The position numbers and the translations under genes are program-made. From NCBI RefSeq assembly GCF_026967795.1, contig NZ_JAPVBH010000008.1:1-64000 (forward strand): a stretch of 64,000 nt of DNA, read 5' to 3'. Below are positions 43,852 through 57,493 of the stretch, one piece after another; positions within the stretch are counted from its first letter, which is position 1; each line of letters begins with the position of its first letter. Source of the DNA: Modestobacter sp. VKM Ac-2986. Its GTDB lineage: Bacteria > Actinomycetota > Actinomycetes > Mycobacteriales > Geodermatophilaceae. Under the pieces are notes generated by a model. The model was not told where the DNA came from, searched no databases, and was given only the letters and a program-made list of their open reading frames with translations.

Positions 43852-44679
43852 GTGAGCACGCCGTCGCTGAGCTTCCTCGGCCACTCGACCGTCCGGGCCG
43901 AGCTCGCCGGCCGCACCGTCCTCACCGACCCGCTGCTCACCCCCGCGCTGGGCCCGCTGCGCCGGGTGGTCGCCCCGCTGGCACCCGAGAGCTGGGCCGG
44001 CGTCGACCTGGTGCTCATCTCCCACCTGCACAACGACCACCTGCACCTGCCCTCGCTCCGGCTGCTCGGCCGCGGGACGCCGATCGTCGTCCCGCGCGGC
44101 GCCGGCCGGTGGCTGACCCGGCACGGCTTCAGCGCCGTCGAAGAGCTCGGCCCGGGCGAGAGCCTCACCGACGGCGGCCTCACCGTGACCGCCACCCACG
44201 CCGACCACGCCGCGCACCGGTGGGGGCCGCGGCTGACCCACGGGCCGCACGCTCCCGCCGTCGGCCACCTGCTCACCGGTGACGGCGTCACCGTCTACGC
44301 CGCCGGTGACACCGACGCCTTCCCCGGCATGACCGACCTCGGCGCGGACGGGATCGACGTCGCGCTGGTGCCGGTGTGGGGCTGGGGACCCTCGCTCGGC
44401 CCCGGCCACCTCGACCCGGACGGGGCCGCCGCGGCCGTGCAGCAGCTGCGCCCGCGGGTCGCGGTCCCCGTGCACTGGGGGACCTTCGCCGTCGCCGGGC
44501 TGTGCTCGCTGCCCAGTCCGTGGCGGGCCCGGATGCGCGAGCTGCTGGTCGAGCCGCCGCGCCGCTTCGCCGCCGAGGTCGCCGCGCTGGCCGCCGCCGG
44601 CGGGGCACCGACGCAGGTCGCGCTCACCGCCCCCGGCTCCCCGGTCGTGCTGCCCGCGCAGGTCGAGGGCGGCTCGTGA
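43852..44679 (+). CDS. metallo-beta-lactamase-fold hydrolase (UlaG-like)
   Basis: MBL fold with the metal motif SHLHNDHLH near residues 60-68, an early FLGHST strand, THADHAAHRWG near 120, AAGDTDAFP near 149 and PVHWGTF near 208. This H-x-H-x-D-H and GD-T arrangement is typical of UlaG/NAPE-PLD-like proteins, many of which act on lactones or phosphoester-type substrates. Cytoplasmic, 275 residues. GTG 43852 has a GATACT -10-like box six bases before it. Coupled by GTGA to the DedA gene. Confidence 0.82.
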   Translation: MSTPSLSFLGHSTVRAELAGRTVLTDPLLTPALGPLRRVVAPLAPESWAGVDLVLISHLHNDHLHLPSLRLLGRGTPIVVPRGAGRWLTRHGFSAVEELGPGESLTDGGLTVTATHADHAAHRWGPRLTHGPHAPAVGHLLTGDGVTVYAAGDTDAFPGMTDLGADGIDVALVPVWGWGPSLGPGHLDPDGAAAAVQQLRPRVAVPVHWGTFAVAGLCSLPSPWRARMRELLVEPPRRFAAEVAALAAAGGAPTQVALTAPGSPVVLPAQVEGGS

Positions 44680-45299
44680 CGGTCGACGCGCTGGCCGTCA
44701 GCTGGACCGACGGCAGCTCGCTGGGCCACCCGCTGGTGTTCGGCGGGGTGCTGCTGGGCTCCGTCGTCCCGGTCGTGCCCACCGGGGCGGTCGTCGGGGC
44801 GGCCGCGGCCGTGGCCGTCAGCGGCGGGCAGCTGTCCCTGCCGGTCGTGGTGCTGCTGTCTGTCCTGGGCGCCTTCCTCGGCGACGTCCTCACCTTCGCC
44901 GTCTGCCGCTCCGGCGGCCCGACCGCGGTGCGTTGGGTGGCCCGCCACCAGCAGGCCGACCGGGTCGCCGAGGTGCGCGAGCAGTTCCGCCGGCACGGCT
45001 GGCAGATCGTCGTCGTCGGCCGGCTGCTGCCCGCCGGGCGCATCCCGGTGCTGCTCGCCGCCGGTGCGCTGGCCTACCCGTGGCGCCGGCTGCTGCCCGC
45101 CTCCCTGGCCGGCGCCACGCTGTGGGCGCTGGCCTACGCGCTGCTCGGCGTGGCCAGCGGCGGCGTCTTCGACTCCCCGCTCGTCGCCACCCTGATCGCG
45201 ACCGGGCTGGTGCTGCTGGTGGGCCTCGCGCTGAACCTGGTCGCCGGGCGCCGCCGCCGGGCTCCCGTCCTCACGCCGACCGCCGACCGGACGCCGTGA
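44676..45299 (+). CDS. DedA family membrane protein
   Basis: Five to six hydrophobic segments with the DedA core: VVPTGAVVGAAAAVA near residues 34-48, LGAFLGDVLTFAVCRSGG near 63-80 and the conserved GRLLPAGRIPVLLAAGALAYPWRRLLPAS near 113-142 (family R-x3-P-x-R...G pattern). DedA proteins are undecaprenyl-phosphate or lipid flippases/transporters needed for envelope homeostasis. GTG 44676 overlaps the upstream stop, and its own TGA overlaps the next GTG, so three genes are translationally coupled. 207 residues. Confidence 0.85.
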   Translation: MTVDALAVSWTDGSSLGHPLVFGGVLLGSVVPVVPTGAVVGAAAAVAVSGGQLSLPVVVLLSVLGAFLGDVLTFAVCRSGGPTAVRWVARHQQADRVAEVREQFRRHGWQIVVVGRLLPAGRIPVLLAAGALAYPWRRLLPASLAGATLWALAYALLGVASGGVFDSPLVATLIATGLVLLVGLALNLVAGRRRRAPVLTPTADRTP

Positions 45300-47440
45300 G
45301 CGGGCCCACCCGTCCGGGCCGGGTGCTGCGCGGCGGCCGGACGCTGGCCCGGCTGCTCCTGGTCTGGGCCACCGTCAGCGGCGTGCTCGTCGTCCTGGAC
45401 CGCTGGCTGTCCGGGTTCGCCATGCGCGACCGGTGGCAGCCGCCCGTCGCCGCGCTGGTGCTGGGCGTGCTCGCCGCGGTCGTCTGGCCGCTGGTCATGC
45501 GGATCGCGCTGCCGATCGCGGTGTTCACCTTCGGGTTGGGCAGCTTCCTGCTGCTCGGCGGGGGCGTGCTCGCGGTCGCCCTCGCCATCCCCGGCGTCGA
45601 GGTGCGCAGCTTCGGCACCGCCCTGGTGGTGGCCGTGGCGATGGCCGCCACCGCCGGGGTGATCAGCAGCGTGCTGGCCGTCAACGAGGACGAGGTCTTC
45701 TACCGCCGCACCCGCCGTCGCGGCCGGCACGCCCCCGACGCCGGCGAGTGCCCGCCGGGCGTGGTGTTCCTGCAGATCGACGGGCTCGGGCACGAGGTCG
45801 CCCGCCGCGCCGTGCGGGACGGGTCGATGCCCACCCTGGCCGCATGGCTGCGCGCCGGCAGCCACGAGCTGCGCGCCTGGCACACCGACTGGAGCTCGCA
45901 GACCGGCGCCAGCCAGTGCGGGATCCTGCAGGGCTCCAACGACGACGTCCTGGGCTTCCGCTGGTACGAGAAGGAGCACGATCGGGTCGTCACCGTCTCC
46001 TCCCCCGGCGACGCCGCGGAGATCGAGCGCCGGCACTCCGACGGGCGTGGGCTGCTCGCCGGGGACGGCGCCGGCCGCGGGAACCTGTTCACCGGCGACG
46101 CCGCGCACGTGTCGCTGACCATGAGCTCGCTGGCCGTGGTGGGCCGCCGGTCCCGGCGCGAGCGGCGCACCCGCGACCGGATCGGCGCCGGCTACTACGG
46201 CTACTTCGCCAACCCGGTCAACGCGCTGCGCACCCTGTGCGTCTACGTCGTCGACGTGTTCCGGGAGCTGTCGGCGGCCGCGGCGCAGCGGCGGGCCGAC
46301 GTCCGGCCGCGGATCAGGCGCGGCGGGGTCTACCCGCTGGTGCGGCCGGCGACCACGGTGCTCACCCGCGACGTGGTGGTCAACGCGATCGTCGAGGACG
46401 TGCTGGCCGGGCGGCCGGTCGTCTACGCGGACCTCGTCGGTTACGACGAGGTCGCCCACCACTCCGGCATCGAGCGGTTCGACGCCCTGGACGTCCTGCG
46501 CGGCATCGACCAGCAGGTCGGCCGGCTCTGGCGGGCCATCCAGCTGGCGCCACGGCGCTACCACCTGGTCTGCCTCTCCGACCACGGCCAGACCCAGGGC
46601 GAGGCGTTCGCCGACCGGTTCGGCGAGACCGTCGAGGAGCTCGTCGGCCGGCTGGCCGGGGCCGAGCCGCCGGCACCCCGCCGCCGGCTGCTGGGCCTGC
46701 TGCCCCCGCCCACCGCCCGGACGACGCCCGGCTGGCAGATGACCACCGCGCTGGCCGAGGCCTCCTCCGGCGGCGGCATGGTCGCCCGGCGGCTGCGCGC
46801 GCGGGTGGAGCGCACCGCCGCCCGCGAGGCGCCCACCCCGCCCGGCGAGCCCGGCGCGGTCACCCGGGTCGCCCCCGGCGTGGTGGTCACCGTCAGCGGC
46901 CACATGGCGATGGTCTCCTTCACCGACCACCCGGGCCGGGTGCCGCTGGAGACCATCGAGCAGCACTGGCCCGACCTGCTGCCCAGCCTGGTCGACCACG
47001 CCGGCATCGGCTTCATGCTGGTGCACTCGGAGGAGTTCGGACCCGTGGTGCTCGGCCGCGAGGGGCTGCACCGGCTGCGCACCGGCGTGGTCATCGGCAC
47101 CGACCCGCTCGCCCCCTACGGCCCGCACGCGCACCGCCTGGTCGCCCGGGCGTCGGGCTTCGCGCACTGCCCGGACGTCGTGGTCAACAGCGCCTACGAC
47201 CCGGTCACCGACGAGGCCTCCCCCTTCGAGCCGCACGTCGGCTCACACGGTGGTCTCGGCGGCCCCCAGCAGCACGGGTTCCTGCTCGCGCCCCGGGCGT
47301 GGGCCGACCCCGGCGAGGTCGTCGGCGCCGAGCACCTGCACCGGGTGCTGCGCGGGTGGCTCACCGACCTGGGTCACCCCGAGCCGGCCGGCGACGCCCC
47401 GGCGGACGACGCCGCGCTGACCGCTCCGGCCCCGGTCTGA
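45296..47440 (+). CDS. membrane protein: holin-IV-like domain fused to alkaline-phosphatase-superfamily domain
   Basis: Residues about 20-130 contain four TM helices with the mycobacterial/phage holin family 4 look (AVFTFGLGSFLLLGGGVLAVALAIPGVEV). Residues about 150-690 form an alkaline-phosphatase-like domain: LQIDGLGH near 153 (metal Asp), TDWSSQTGASQ near 197 with the candidate Thr nucleophile, DLVGYDEVAHHSG near 380 and LSDHGQTQG near 425. It resembles nucleotide pyrophosphatase/phosphodiesterase-type enzymes. Substrate unknown; a phospholipid or polymer-phosphate role would fit the DedA partner. 714 residues. Confidence 0.78.
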   Translation: MSGPTRPGRVLRGGRTLARLLLVWATVSGVLVVLDRWLSGFAMRDRWQPPVAALVLGVLAAVVWPLVMRIALPIAVFTFGLGSFLLLGGGVLAVALAIPGVEVRSFGTALVVAVAMAATAGVISSVLAVNEDEVFYRRTRRRGRHAPDAGECPPGVVFLQIDGLGHEVARRAVRDGSMPTLAAWLRAGSHELRAWHTDWSSQTGASQCGILQGSNDDVLGFRWYEKEHDRVVTVSSPGDAAEIERRHSDGRGLLAGDGAGRGNLFTGDAAHVSLTMSSLAVVGRRSRRERRTRDRIGAGYYGYFANPVNALRTLCVYVVDVFRELSAAAAQRRADVRPRIRRGGVYPLVRPATTVLTRDVVVNAIVEDVLAGRPVVYADLVGYDEVAHHSGIERFDALDVLRGIDQQVGRLWRAIQLAPRRYHLVCLSDHGQTQGEAFADRFGETVEELVGRLAGAEPPAPRRRLLGLLPPPTARTTPGWQMTTALAEASSGGGMVARRLRARVERTAAREAPTPPGEPGAVTRVAPGVVVTVSGHMAMVSFTDHPGRVPLETIEQHWPDLLPSLVDHAGIGFMLVHSEEFGPVVLGREGLHRLRTGVVIGTDPLAPYGPHAHRLVARASGFAHCPDVVVNSAYDPVTDEASPFEPHVGSHGGLGGPQQHGFLLAPRAWADPGEVVGAEHLHRVLRGWLTDLGHPEPAGDAPADDAALTAPAPV

Positions 47441-47581
47441 CCGGGCGGGAGCGCTGTTCAGCGGCCGTTCGCCGGGGGGCCGTCCGGTGGTCGCCCGGCT
47501 GAATCCGGCTGGTCACACTGGCGCCACGGGACGTGAAGTTCGTGTGAACGACGTCCCGGCGGCGTGCGGAGGGGGACGGCC

Positions 47582-48592
47582 GTGCCCGACAGTGGGCCGA
47601 TGCGACCTGACGCCCGCGCATGGTTCGAGCACCGCACCACGTCGGCCACCTCCCTGGCCGAGATCGACGTCCGCGCCCTGCTGCTGGCCAAGCGCCGCGG
47701 CGGGCACCGGATCAGCGTCGTCCTCCCGGCGCGCAACGAGGAGGCGACGGTCGGCGTCCTGGTACGGGACCTGGTGACCCGCTGGGTCGAGGACGTCCCG
47801 CTGGTCGACGAGCTGCTGGTCATCGACTCCAACTCCACCGACGCCACCGCCGAGGTCGCCCGCGCCGCCGGCGCCGAGGTCGTGGCCGCCGGCGAGGTGC
47901 TGCCCTCCCACGGCGACCGCCCCGGCAAGGGCGAGGCGCTGTGGAAGTCGCTGGCCGCCACCACCGGCGACCTCGTCGTCTTCATGGACTCCGACCTGCT
48001 CGGCGACGTCAGCCACTACGTGCCCGGGCTGCTCACCCCGCTGCTGCTCGACCCGCGCGTCGACTACGTCAAGGGCTGCTACACCCGCCCGCTCACCGTC
48101 GACGGCGAGCACCGCCCGGTCGGCGGTGGCCGGGTCACCGAGCTCACCGCCCGGCCGCTGCTCAACGCCCTGTGGCCCGAGCTCGCCGGCTTCGTGCAGC
48201 CCCTCGGCGGGGAGTACGCCGGCCGCCGCTCGGTGCTCGAGCAGGTGCCGTTCGTCTCCGGCTACGGCGTCGAGGTGGGCCTGCTGGTCGACCTGCTGCG
48301 GATCTGCGGGCTCCAGGGCCTGGCCCAGGTCGACCTGGGCACCCGCACCCACTCCCACCAGACCGACGCCGCGCTGGGCAAGATGGCCGGCCAGATCGTG
48401 TCGACGGTGCTGTCCCGGGCCGAGCGCGGCCGCCCCGCCCGCGGCCGCCTGGAGCCCGGGGGCCTGCTCACCCAGTTCGCCCACGACGGCAGCGGGTTCG
48501 TGCCGACCAGCCACAGCGTGGCCGTCGACGAGCGCCCACCGATGGCCGACGTCGAGGAGTACGCCGTGCTGCGGGCCGGCGTCGTCGGCTGA
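47582..48592 (+). CDS. gpgS: glucosyl-3-phosphoglycerate synthase (GT81)
   Basis: Makes glucosyl-3-phosphoglycerate from a nucleotide-glucose and 3-phosphoglycerate, first step to glucosylglycerate and, in mycobacteria, methylglucose lipopolysaccharide. Family motifs: ISVVLPARNEEATVGVLV, LLVIDSNSTDAT, RPGKGEALWKSL, VFMDSDLLGD (DxD metal site) and VDYVKGCYTRPL. The N-terminal WFEHRT stretch is also typical. GTG 47582 follows GGAGGGGGAC; ATG 47600 is a shorter option. 336 residues. It stands alone, 54 bases before a histidine kinase. Confidence 0.87.
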   Translation: MPDSGPMRPDARAWFEHRTTSATSLAEIDVRALLLAKRRGGHRISVVLPARNEEATVGVLVRDLVTRWVEDVPLVDELLVIDSNSTDATAEVARAAGAEVVAAGEVLPSHGDRPGKGEALWKSLAATTGDLVVFMDSDLLGDVSHYVPGLLTPLLLDPRVDYVKGCYTRPLTVDGEHRPVGGGRVTELTARPLLNALWPELAGFVQPLGGEYAGRRSVLEQVPFVSGYGVEVGLLVDLLRICGLQGLAQVDLGTRTHSHQTDAALGKMAGQIVSTVLSRAERGRPARGRLEPGGLLTQFAHDGSGFVPTSHSVAVDERPPMADVEEYAVLRAGVVG

Positions 48593-48646
48593 CGCCGCTG
48601 CGGCGGACCGGTCACACGCCCGCCGCGGGGCGCCGATGACCACAGG

Positions 48647-50730
<2,084 letters not shown>

Positions 50731-50734
<4 letters not shown>

Positions 50735-50755
50735 CCCGGGCCGGGACCCCCCGGG

Positions 50756-50759
<4 letters not shown>
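50731..50759. terminator. bidirectional terminator shared by two convergent kinase genes
   Basis: CTGACCCGGG (50731-50740) and CCCGGGTCAG (50750-50759) are perfect 10-bp arms around nine bases. The TGA of each gene lies inside an arm (50732-50734 and 50758-50756), so one hairpin can end both transcripts. Confidence 0.75.
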
Positions 50760-53596
<2,837 letters not shown>

Positions 53597-53756
53597 GGTC
53601 TGGTTGTCGGCCGTTCCCGTGCGCCTCTTGAGCGGACGCGCCGCACACCGCGCGCCGGCGGCGGCCGGGCCGGCGCAGGACGTCGGCGGGGAGTCCTTCA
53701 GTTCTCCCCCGGAGTCGCCGATCACCGTGTCAGTCCCCACCGCTGATCGGAGCCCC

Positions 53757-54143
53757 ATGACCCGCGTGCTCGTCGTCGACGACGACCCCGTGATCGCCGA
53801 CCTCGTCGCCTTCCGGCTGACCCGGCTCGGCCTCGACGTCTCCGTCGAGACCGACGGGCAGGCCGGCCTGGCCGCGGCACGTGAACTGCGCCCGGACCTC
53901 GTCGTCCTGGACTGGATGATGCCGCGGATGAACGGCCTGGAGATGTGCGCGGCGCTGCGGGCCGACCCCGACGAGGCGCTCGCCCGCACCCCGGTCCTGC
54001 TGCTCACCGCCAAGGCCCAGGAGCCCGACCTCGAGCGCGGCTTCGCCGCCGGGGCGACCGACTACATCGTCAAGCCGTTCAGCCCGCGCGAGCTGGCGAC
54101 CCGGGTGACCGCGGCGCTGCCCCCGGGGAGCGTCGCGCCGTGA
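53757..54143 (+). CDS. single-domain response regulator (CheY-like)
   Basis: Receiver only: VLVVDDDPVIADLV (acidic pair), LVVLDWMMPRMNG (phospho-Asp near residue 52), LLLTAKAQ (Thr/Ala switch) and YIVKPFSP (Lys). No output domain, so it signals through protein contact. It is coupled by GTGA to the HEAT-repeat gene, itself coupled to a processive GT2. Divergent from the CHASE3 kinase, its likely phosphodonor. 128 residues. Confidence 0.88.
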   Translation: MTRVLVVDDDPVIADLVAFRLTRLGLDVSVETDGQAGLAAARELRPDLVVLDWMMPRMNGLEMCAALRADPDEALARTPVLLLTAKAQEPDLERGFAAGATDYIVKPFSPRELATRVTAALPPGSVAP

Positions 54144-55213
54144 CCTCGCTGGCCCAGGCGGTGTTCATCGGCTCCCTGGTCGTGACCCTGCTGGTGGTCG
54201 TGCTGCTCGTCGCGGTGGCCGTGGAGCACGGGGCGCGCACCCGCCGCCTCGCCCGGGACGCCCGCCGGCGCGCCGAGCTGACGCCGCTCGTGCACGCCCT
54301 CCTCGACGGGGACGCCGGGGACGAGGCGGCGATGACCGCCGCCCCCGCCCTGCTCGACGAGCTCGTCCTGGAGCTCCTCCCCCAGCTCCGCGGCGCCGAC
54401 CGGACCGCCCTGCAGTCGGTCCTGCTCGACCGCGGGGTGGTGACCCGGGCCGCCGGGGACCTGACCGCCCGCGGCGCCGCCCGGCGCGGCCGGGCCGCCG
54501 TGCTGCTGGGCAACGCCGCGAGCGTCGAGCACACCGGCGCCCTCGTGGAGCTGCTGGGCGACCGCGCCCCCGAGGTGCGCAACGCCGCCGCCCGCGCGCT
54601 GGGCAAGAACGGCGACGCCGCCGCCGTCGGACCGCTGCTGGCCGCCGTCACCGCCGGGCAGCCGCTGCCCCCGGGCGTGGCCGGGATGGCCCTGCTCGAC
54701 CTCGGTGTCGCCGCGCTGCCCTCGCTGCGCGCCGCCCTGGACGCCGGTTTCCCGGTCGCCCAGACACTGGCCGCGGAGCTGCTCGGCCTGCACGGCGACC
54801 CCGCGTCCACCACCACCCTCATCGCCCTGGTCGGCGACGACCACCGTGACCCGCACGCCCGCCGGGCCGCCGCCCAGGCCCTGGGCCGGATCGGTTCCCC
54901 CGTCGCCACCGCGGCCCTGGCCGACGTCCTCCTCGGGTCCGGTCACGCGCCGTTGCAGTGCGCCGCCGCCGAGGCACTGGGCCGGATCGGTGATGCCGGT
55001 GGCCTCCGCGCGCTGACCACCGGCCTGCGCTGCGCGCCCACGGTGGACGTGCGCGGGGCCTGCGCCGACGCACTGGCCCTCACCGGCGACGCCGGCCACC
55101 GCCAGCTCGTCGCCCACGCCCAGCTGCGCAGTGCCACCGGGGAGGCCGCGCGCTCGGCGCTCGACGTCCTCGCGCTGTCCCGCCGGCCCGCCCGTCAGGC
55201 GGCCGCCGCGTGA
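54140..55213 (+). CDS. membrane-anchored HEAT-repeat protein
   Basis: One N-terminal TM (residues about 6-29: VFIGSLVVTLLVVVLLVAVAV), then HEAT/PBS-lyase-like repeats from about 105 to 340: GALVELLGDRAPEVRNAAARALGKNGD, RRAAAQALGRIGSPVATAAL and CAAAEALGRIGDAGGLRAL are three clear units. These are scaffolds for protein binding. Between a response regulator and a polysaccharide synthase, and overlapping both by four bases, it probably transmits phosphorylation state to the synthase. 357 residues; the role is inference. Confidence 0.82.
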   Translation: MTSLAQAVFIGSLVVTLLVVVLLVAVAVEHGARTRRLARDARRRAELTPLVHALLDGDAGDEAAMTAAPALLDELVLELLPQLRGADRTALQSVLLDRGVVTRAAGDLTARGAARRGRAAVLLGNAASVEHTGALVELLGDRAPEVRNAAARALGKNGDAAAVGPLLAAVTAGQPLPPGVAGMALLDLGVAALPSLRAALDAGFPVAQTLAAELLGLHGDPASTTTLIALVGDDHRDPHARRAAAQALGRIGSPVATAALADVLLGSGHAPLQCAAAEALGRIGDAGGLRALTTGLRCAPTVDVRGACADALALTGDAGHRQLVAHAQLRSATGEAARSALDVLALSRRPARQAAAA

Positions 55214-56676
55214 ACGACGCCGCCACCTCCCTCATCCAGACGGTCAACTGGACCGTGCTGGGCTACGTGGTCCTGCTCGACGTCGCCATGCTCGTGCTGG
55301 TCGCCTTCGGTGCCCGCCGGGTGCTGGCCAACCGGCGCTGGGCCGGCGCCGAGGGCCACGAGCAGATCTTCGCCAGCCCGCTGACCCCCGCCGTCTCGGT
55401 CATCGTCCCGGCCCACGACGAGGAGGCCGGGATCCTGGACACCCTGGCGGCGACCCTCGCCCAGCGCTACCCCTCCCTGGAGGTGGTGATGGTCGACGAC
55501 GGCTCGAAGGACCGCACCTTCGATCTCGTCGCGCAGCGGTACGCCCTCACCCGCGTGACGCCCCGTCGCACGGCCGACCTGCAGGTCGACGGCGAGGTCC
55601 TCTCGGTGCACCGGGCGACGACCGGCGACCCGCTCACCGTCATCCGCAAGACCAGCGTCGGACGACGCTCCGACGCGGTCAACGCCGCACTCAACGTGGC
55701 CCGGCACCCGCTGGTGTGCATGGTCGACGGGGACTCCCTGCTCGAGCCCGACGCCCTGCTGAAGGTGGCCCGCCCGTTCGTGGAGGACCCGGTCAACGTG
55801 ATCGGCACCGGCGGCGTCATCCGCACCGTCAACGGGGCACTGACCGACGGCGGCGCGGTGCTCGAGCCGCGGCTGTCCCGGCGCTGGCTGGTGCGGATCC
55901 AGGCCGTGGAGTACCTGCGCTCGTTCCTGCTCGGTCGCACCGGCTGGGCCGACGCGAACGCCCTGCTCATCATCTCCGGGGCGTTCGGGCTCTTCCGGCG
56001 CGACCTCGTGGTCGAGATCGGCGGGCTGGACCCGCTCTCCCTGGCCGAGGACGCCGAGCTGGTGGTCAGCCTGCAGGAGCACATGCGCCGGCAGGGCCGC
56101 CCGCACCGGCTGGTGTTCGTGCCCGAACCGGTCTGCTGGACCGAGGTCCCGGAGACCTGGGAGGTGCTGGGCCGCCAGCGCCGCCGCTGGTCACACGGGC
56201 TGGGCCAGCTGCTGTGGAAGCACAAGCACATGATCGCCAACCCGCGCTACGGCACCGTCGGTCTCCTCGCGCTGCCGTTCTTCCTGCTGTTCGAGCTGCT
56301 CGGGCCGGTGGTCGAGGTGCTGGGACTGCTCTCGGTCGTCCTGGCCGCCGCGATCGGCGTCCTGGACCCCGCCTCGGCCGGTGTGATGATCGGCTTCGCC
56401 CTGCTGGTGGGCACCCTGCTGTCGACCACTGTGGTCGCCGTCGAGGAGTTCACCTTCCACCGCTACCGCAACGGCCGCGACCTGCTGGCCCTGCTGGCCG
56501 CCGGGGTGCTGGAGAACGTCGGCTACCGCCAGGTGCACGCCTGGTACCGCCTGCAGGGCCTGTGCATGGCCCTCACCCGCCGCAAGCCGGTGTGGACCGC
56601 CATGCCCCGCACCGGGTTCACCACCGCCGCCGACGAGGCCCCGGCAGCCGGGCGCCCCGCTCTCAGCGGCGCCTGA
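55210..56676 (+). CDS. processive GT2 polysaccharide synthase (PgaC/NodC/BcsA-like)
   Basis: TM1 at residues about 15-37, GT2 domain with IVPAHDEEAGIL, VVMVDDGSKDRT, CMVDGDSLLEPD (metal DxD), LAEDAELV (catalytic-base ED) and QRRRWSHG (QxxRW near residue 322). At least three C-terminal TM helices follow. The combination of QxxRW and C-terminal TM helices marks a synthase that polymerises and extrudes a beta-linked chain such as poly-GlcNAc or a glucan. No PilZ domain is present; control probably comes through the upstream HEAT protein and response regulator. 488 residues. Confidence 0.87.
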   Translation: MNDAATSLIQTVNWTVLGYVVLLDVAMLVLVAFGARRVLANRRWAGAEGHEQIFASPLTPAVSVIVPAHDEEAGILDTLAATLAQRYPSLEVVMVDDGSKDRTFDLVAQRYALTRVTPRRTADLQVDGEVLSVHRATTGDPLTVIRKTSVGRRSDAVNAALNVARHPLVCMVDGDSLLEPDALLKVARPFVEDPVNVIGTGGVIRTVNGALTDGGAVLEPRLSRRWLVRIQAVEYLRSFLLGRTGWADANALLIISGAFGLFRRDLVVEIGGLDPLSLAEDAELVVSLQEHMRRQGRPHRLVFVPEPVCWTEVPETWEVLGRQRRRWSHGLGQLLWKHKHMIANPRYGTVGLLALPFFLLFELLGPVVEVLGLLSVVLAAAIGVLDPASAGVMIGFALLVGTLLSTTVVAVEEFTFHRYRNGRDLLALLAAGVLENVGYRQVHAWYRLQGLCMALTRRKPVWTAMPRTGFTTAADEAPAAGRPALSGA

Positions 56677-56685
56677 ACGGGCAGC

Positions 56686-56737
56686 CCCCTCACCCCCCGG
56701 CCCCCTGCCGCGAGCCTGCGGGGGTGGGGGCGAGGGG
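56686..56737. terminator. hairpin between convergent synthase and HAD genes
   Basis: CCCCTC-A-CCCCC (56686-56697) opposes GGGGG-C-GAGGGG (56726-56737) with a single A-C mismatch; further C/G-rich pairing is possible inside. It sits between two convergent genes and can serve both. Confidence 0.6.
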
Positions 56738-56744
56738 TCCGCCG

Positions 56745-57410
56745 TCAGGCGAGCGGGGTGTCGTCCAGCGCGGCTGCCAGGTCGGCGGGGGTGTCGTAGA
56801 TCCCGACCGCCCCCGCGTCGCGCAGCTCGTCGTCACCGAAGCCGCCGGAGCGCACGACGATCGCGGGCATCCCGGCCTTCTTCGCCGCCTCCACGTCCCA
56901 CACCGAGTCACCGATCATCACGCTGTCGGCGTCCGGGGCCGCGCCCAGCTTCTGCAGCGCCACCTGCAGCAGGTCCGGCGCGGGCTTGGAGGCCTCGGCG
57001 TCCTCGCTGGAGGTGATCGCGTCGGCGAGGTCCCGCACGCCCAGCAGGTCGACGAACTGGTCCACGTGCTGGGGCTTGCCGGAGCTGGCGAGCACCAGTC
57101 GGTGACCGCGGTCCTTGACCGCTGCGATCAGGTCCCGGGCGCCGGGCAGCGGGGCGATCTCGTCGATGAGCGCGTCGACCTCCTCGACCCACCGTTCCCG
57201 GGCCTGGTCACCGATGCGGGCCTCGACCTCGTCCCCGCCGAGGGCGCCGACGAGCTGGTCCCCGCCCATCCCGATCAGGCGGTGGATGCGCCAGATCGGG
57301 AACGTCTCCCCGAGCGAGCGCAACGCCCGGTACCAGGCCAGGGCGTGCTGGTAGTTCGAGTCGACGAGCGTGCCGTCGACGTCCAGGACGGCGATCGTGG
57401 GTTCGGCCAT
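56745..57410 (-). CDS. HAD-superfamily phosphatase (phosphoglycolate-phosphatase-like)
   Basis: Motif I VLDVDGTLVDS (residues about 8-18, nucleophile Asp and acid Asp), motif II LASSGK near 108, motif III Lys in SKPAPD near 140 and motif IV MIGDSVWDVEAAKKAGM near 163-179. An alpha-helical cap lies between I and II. Likely removes phosphate from a small metabolite. 221 residues from ATG 57410; upstream in-frame sequence is not native-looking. No strong ribosome site. Confidence 0.87.
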   Translation of the reverse strand: MAEPTIAVLDVDGTLVDSNYQHALAWYRALRSLGETFPIWRIHRLIGMGGDQLVGALGGDEVEARIGDQARERWVEEVDALIDEIAPLPGARDLIAAVKDRGHRLVLASSGKPQHVDQFVDLLGVRDLADAITSSEDAEASKPAPDLLQVALQKLGAAPDADSVMIGDSVWDVEAAKKAGMPAIVVRSGGFGDDELRDAGAVGIYDTPADLAAALDDTPLA

Positions 57411-57493
57411 GCTGCTGGGCTTCCCCGTCGGTGCACCGGCCAACCGGTGTCCCGGTCGGCGACTCCCCGGCGAGTGCGGCACGATCGACCGTC

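Noticed and set aside
47530-47560. LexA/SOS box before gpgS
   Set aside because: The motif is GTTC-N4-GAAC, the reverse of the actinobacterial GAAC-N4-GTTC box.
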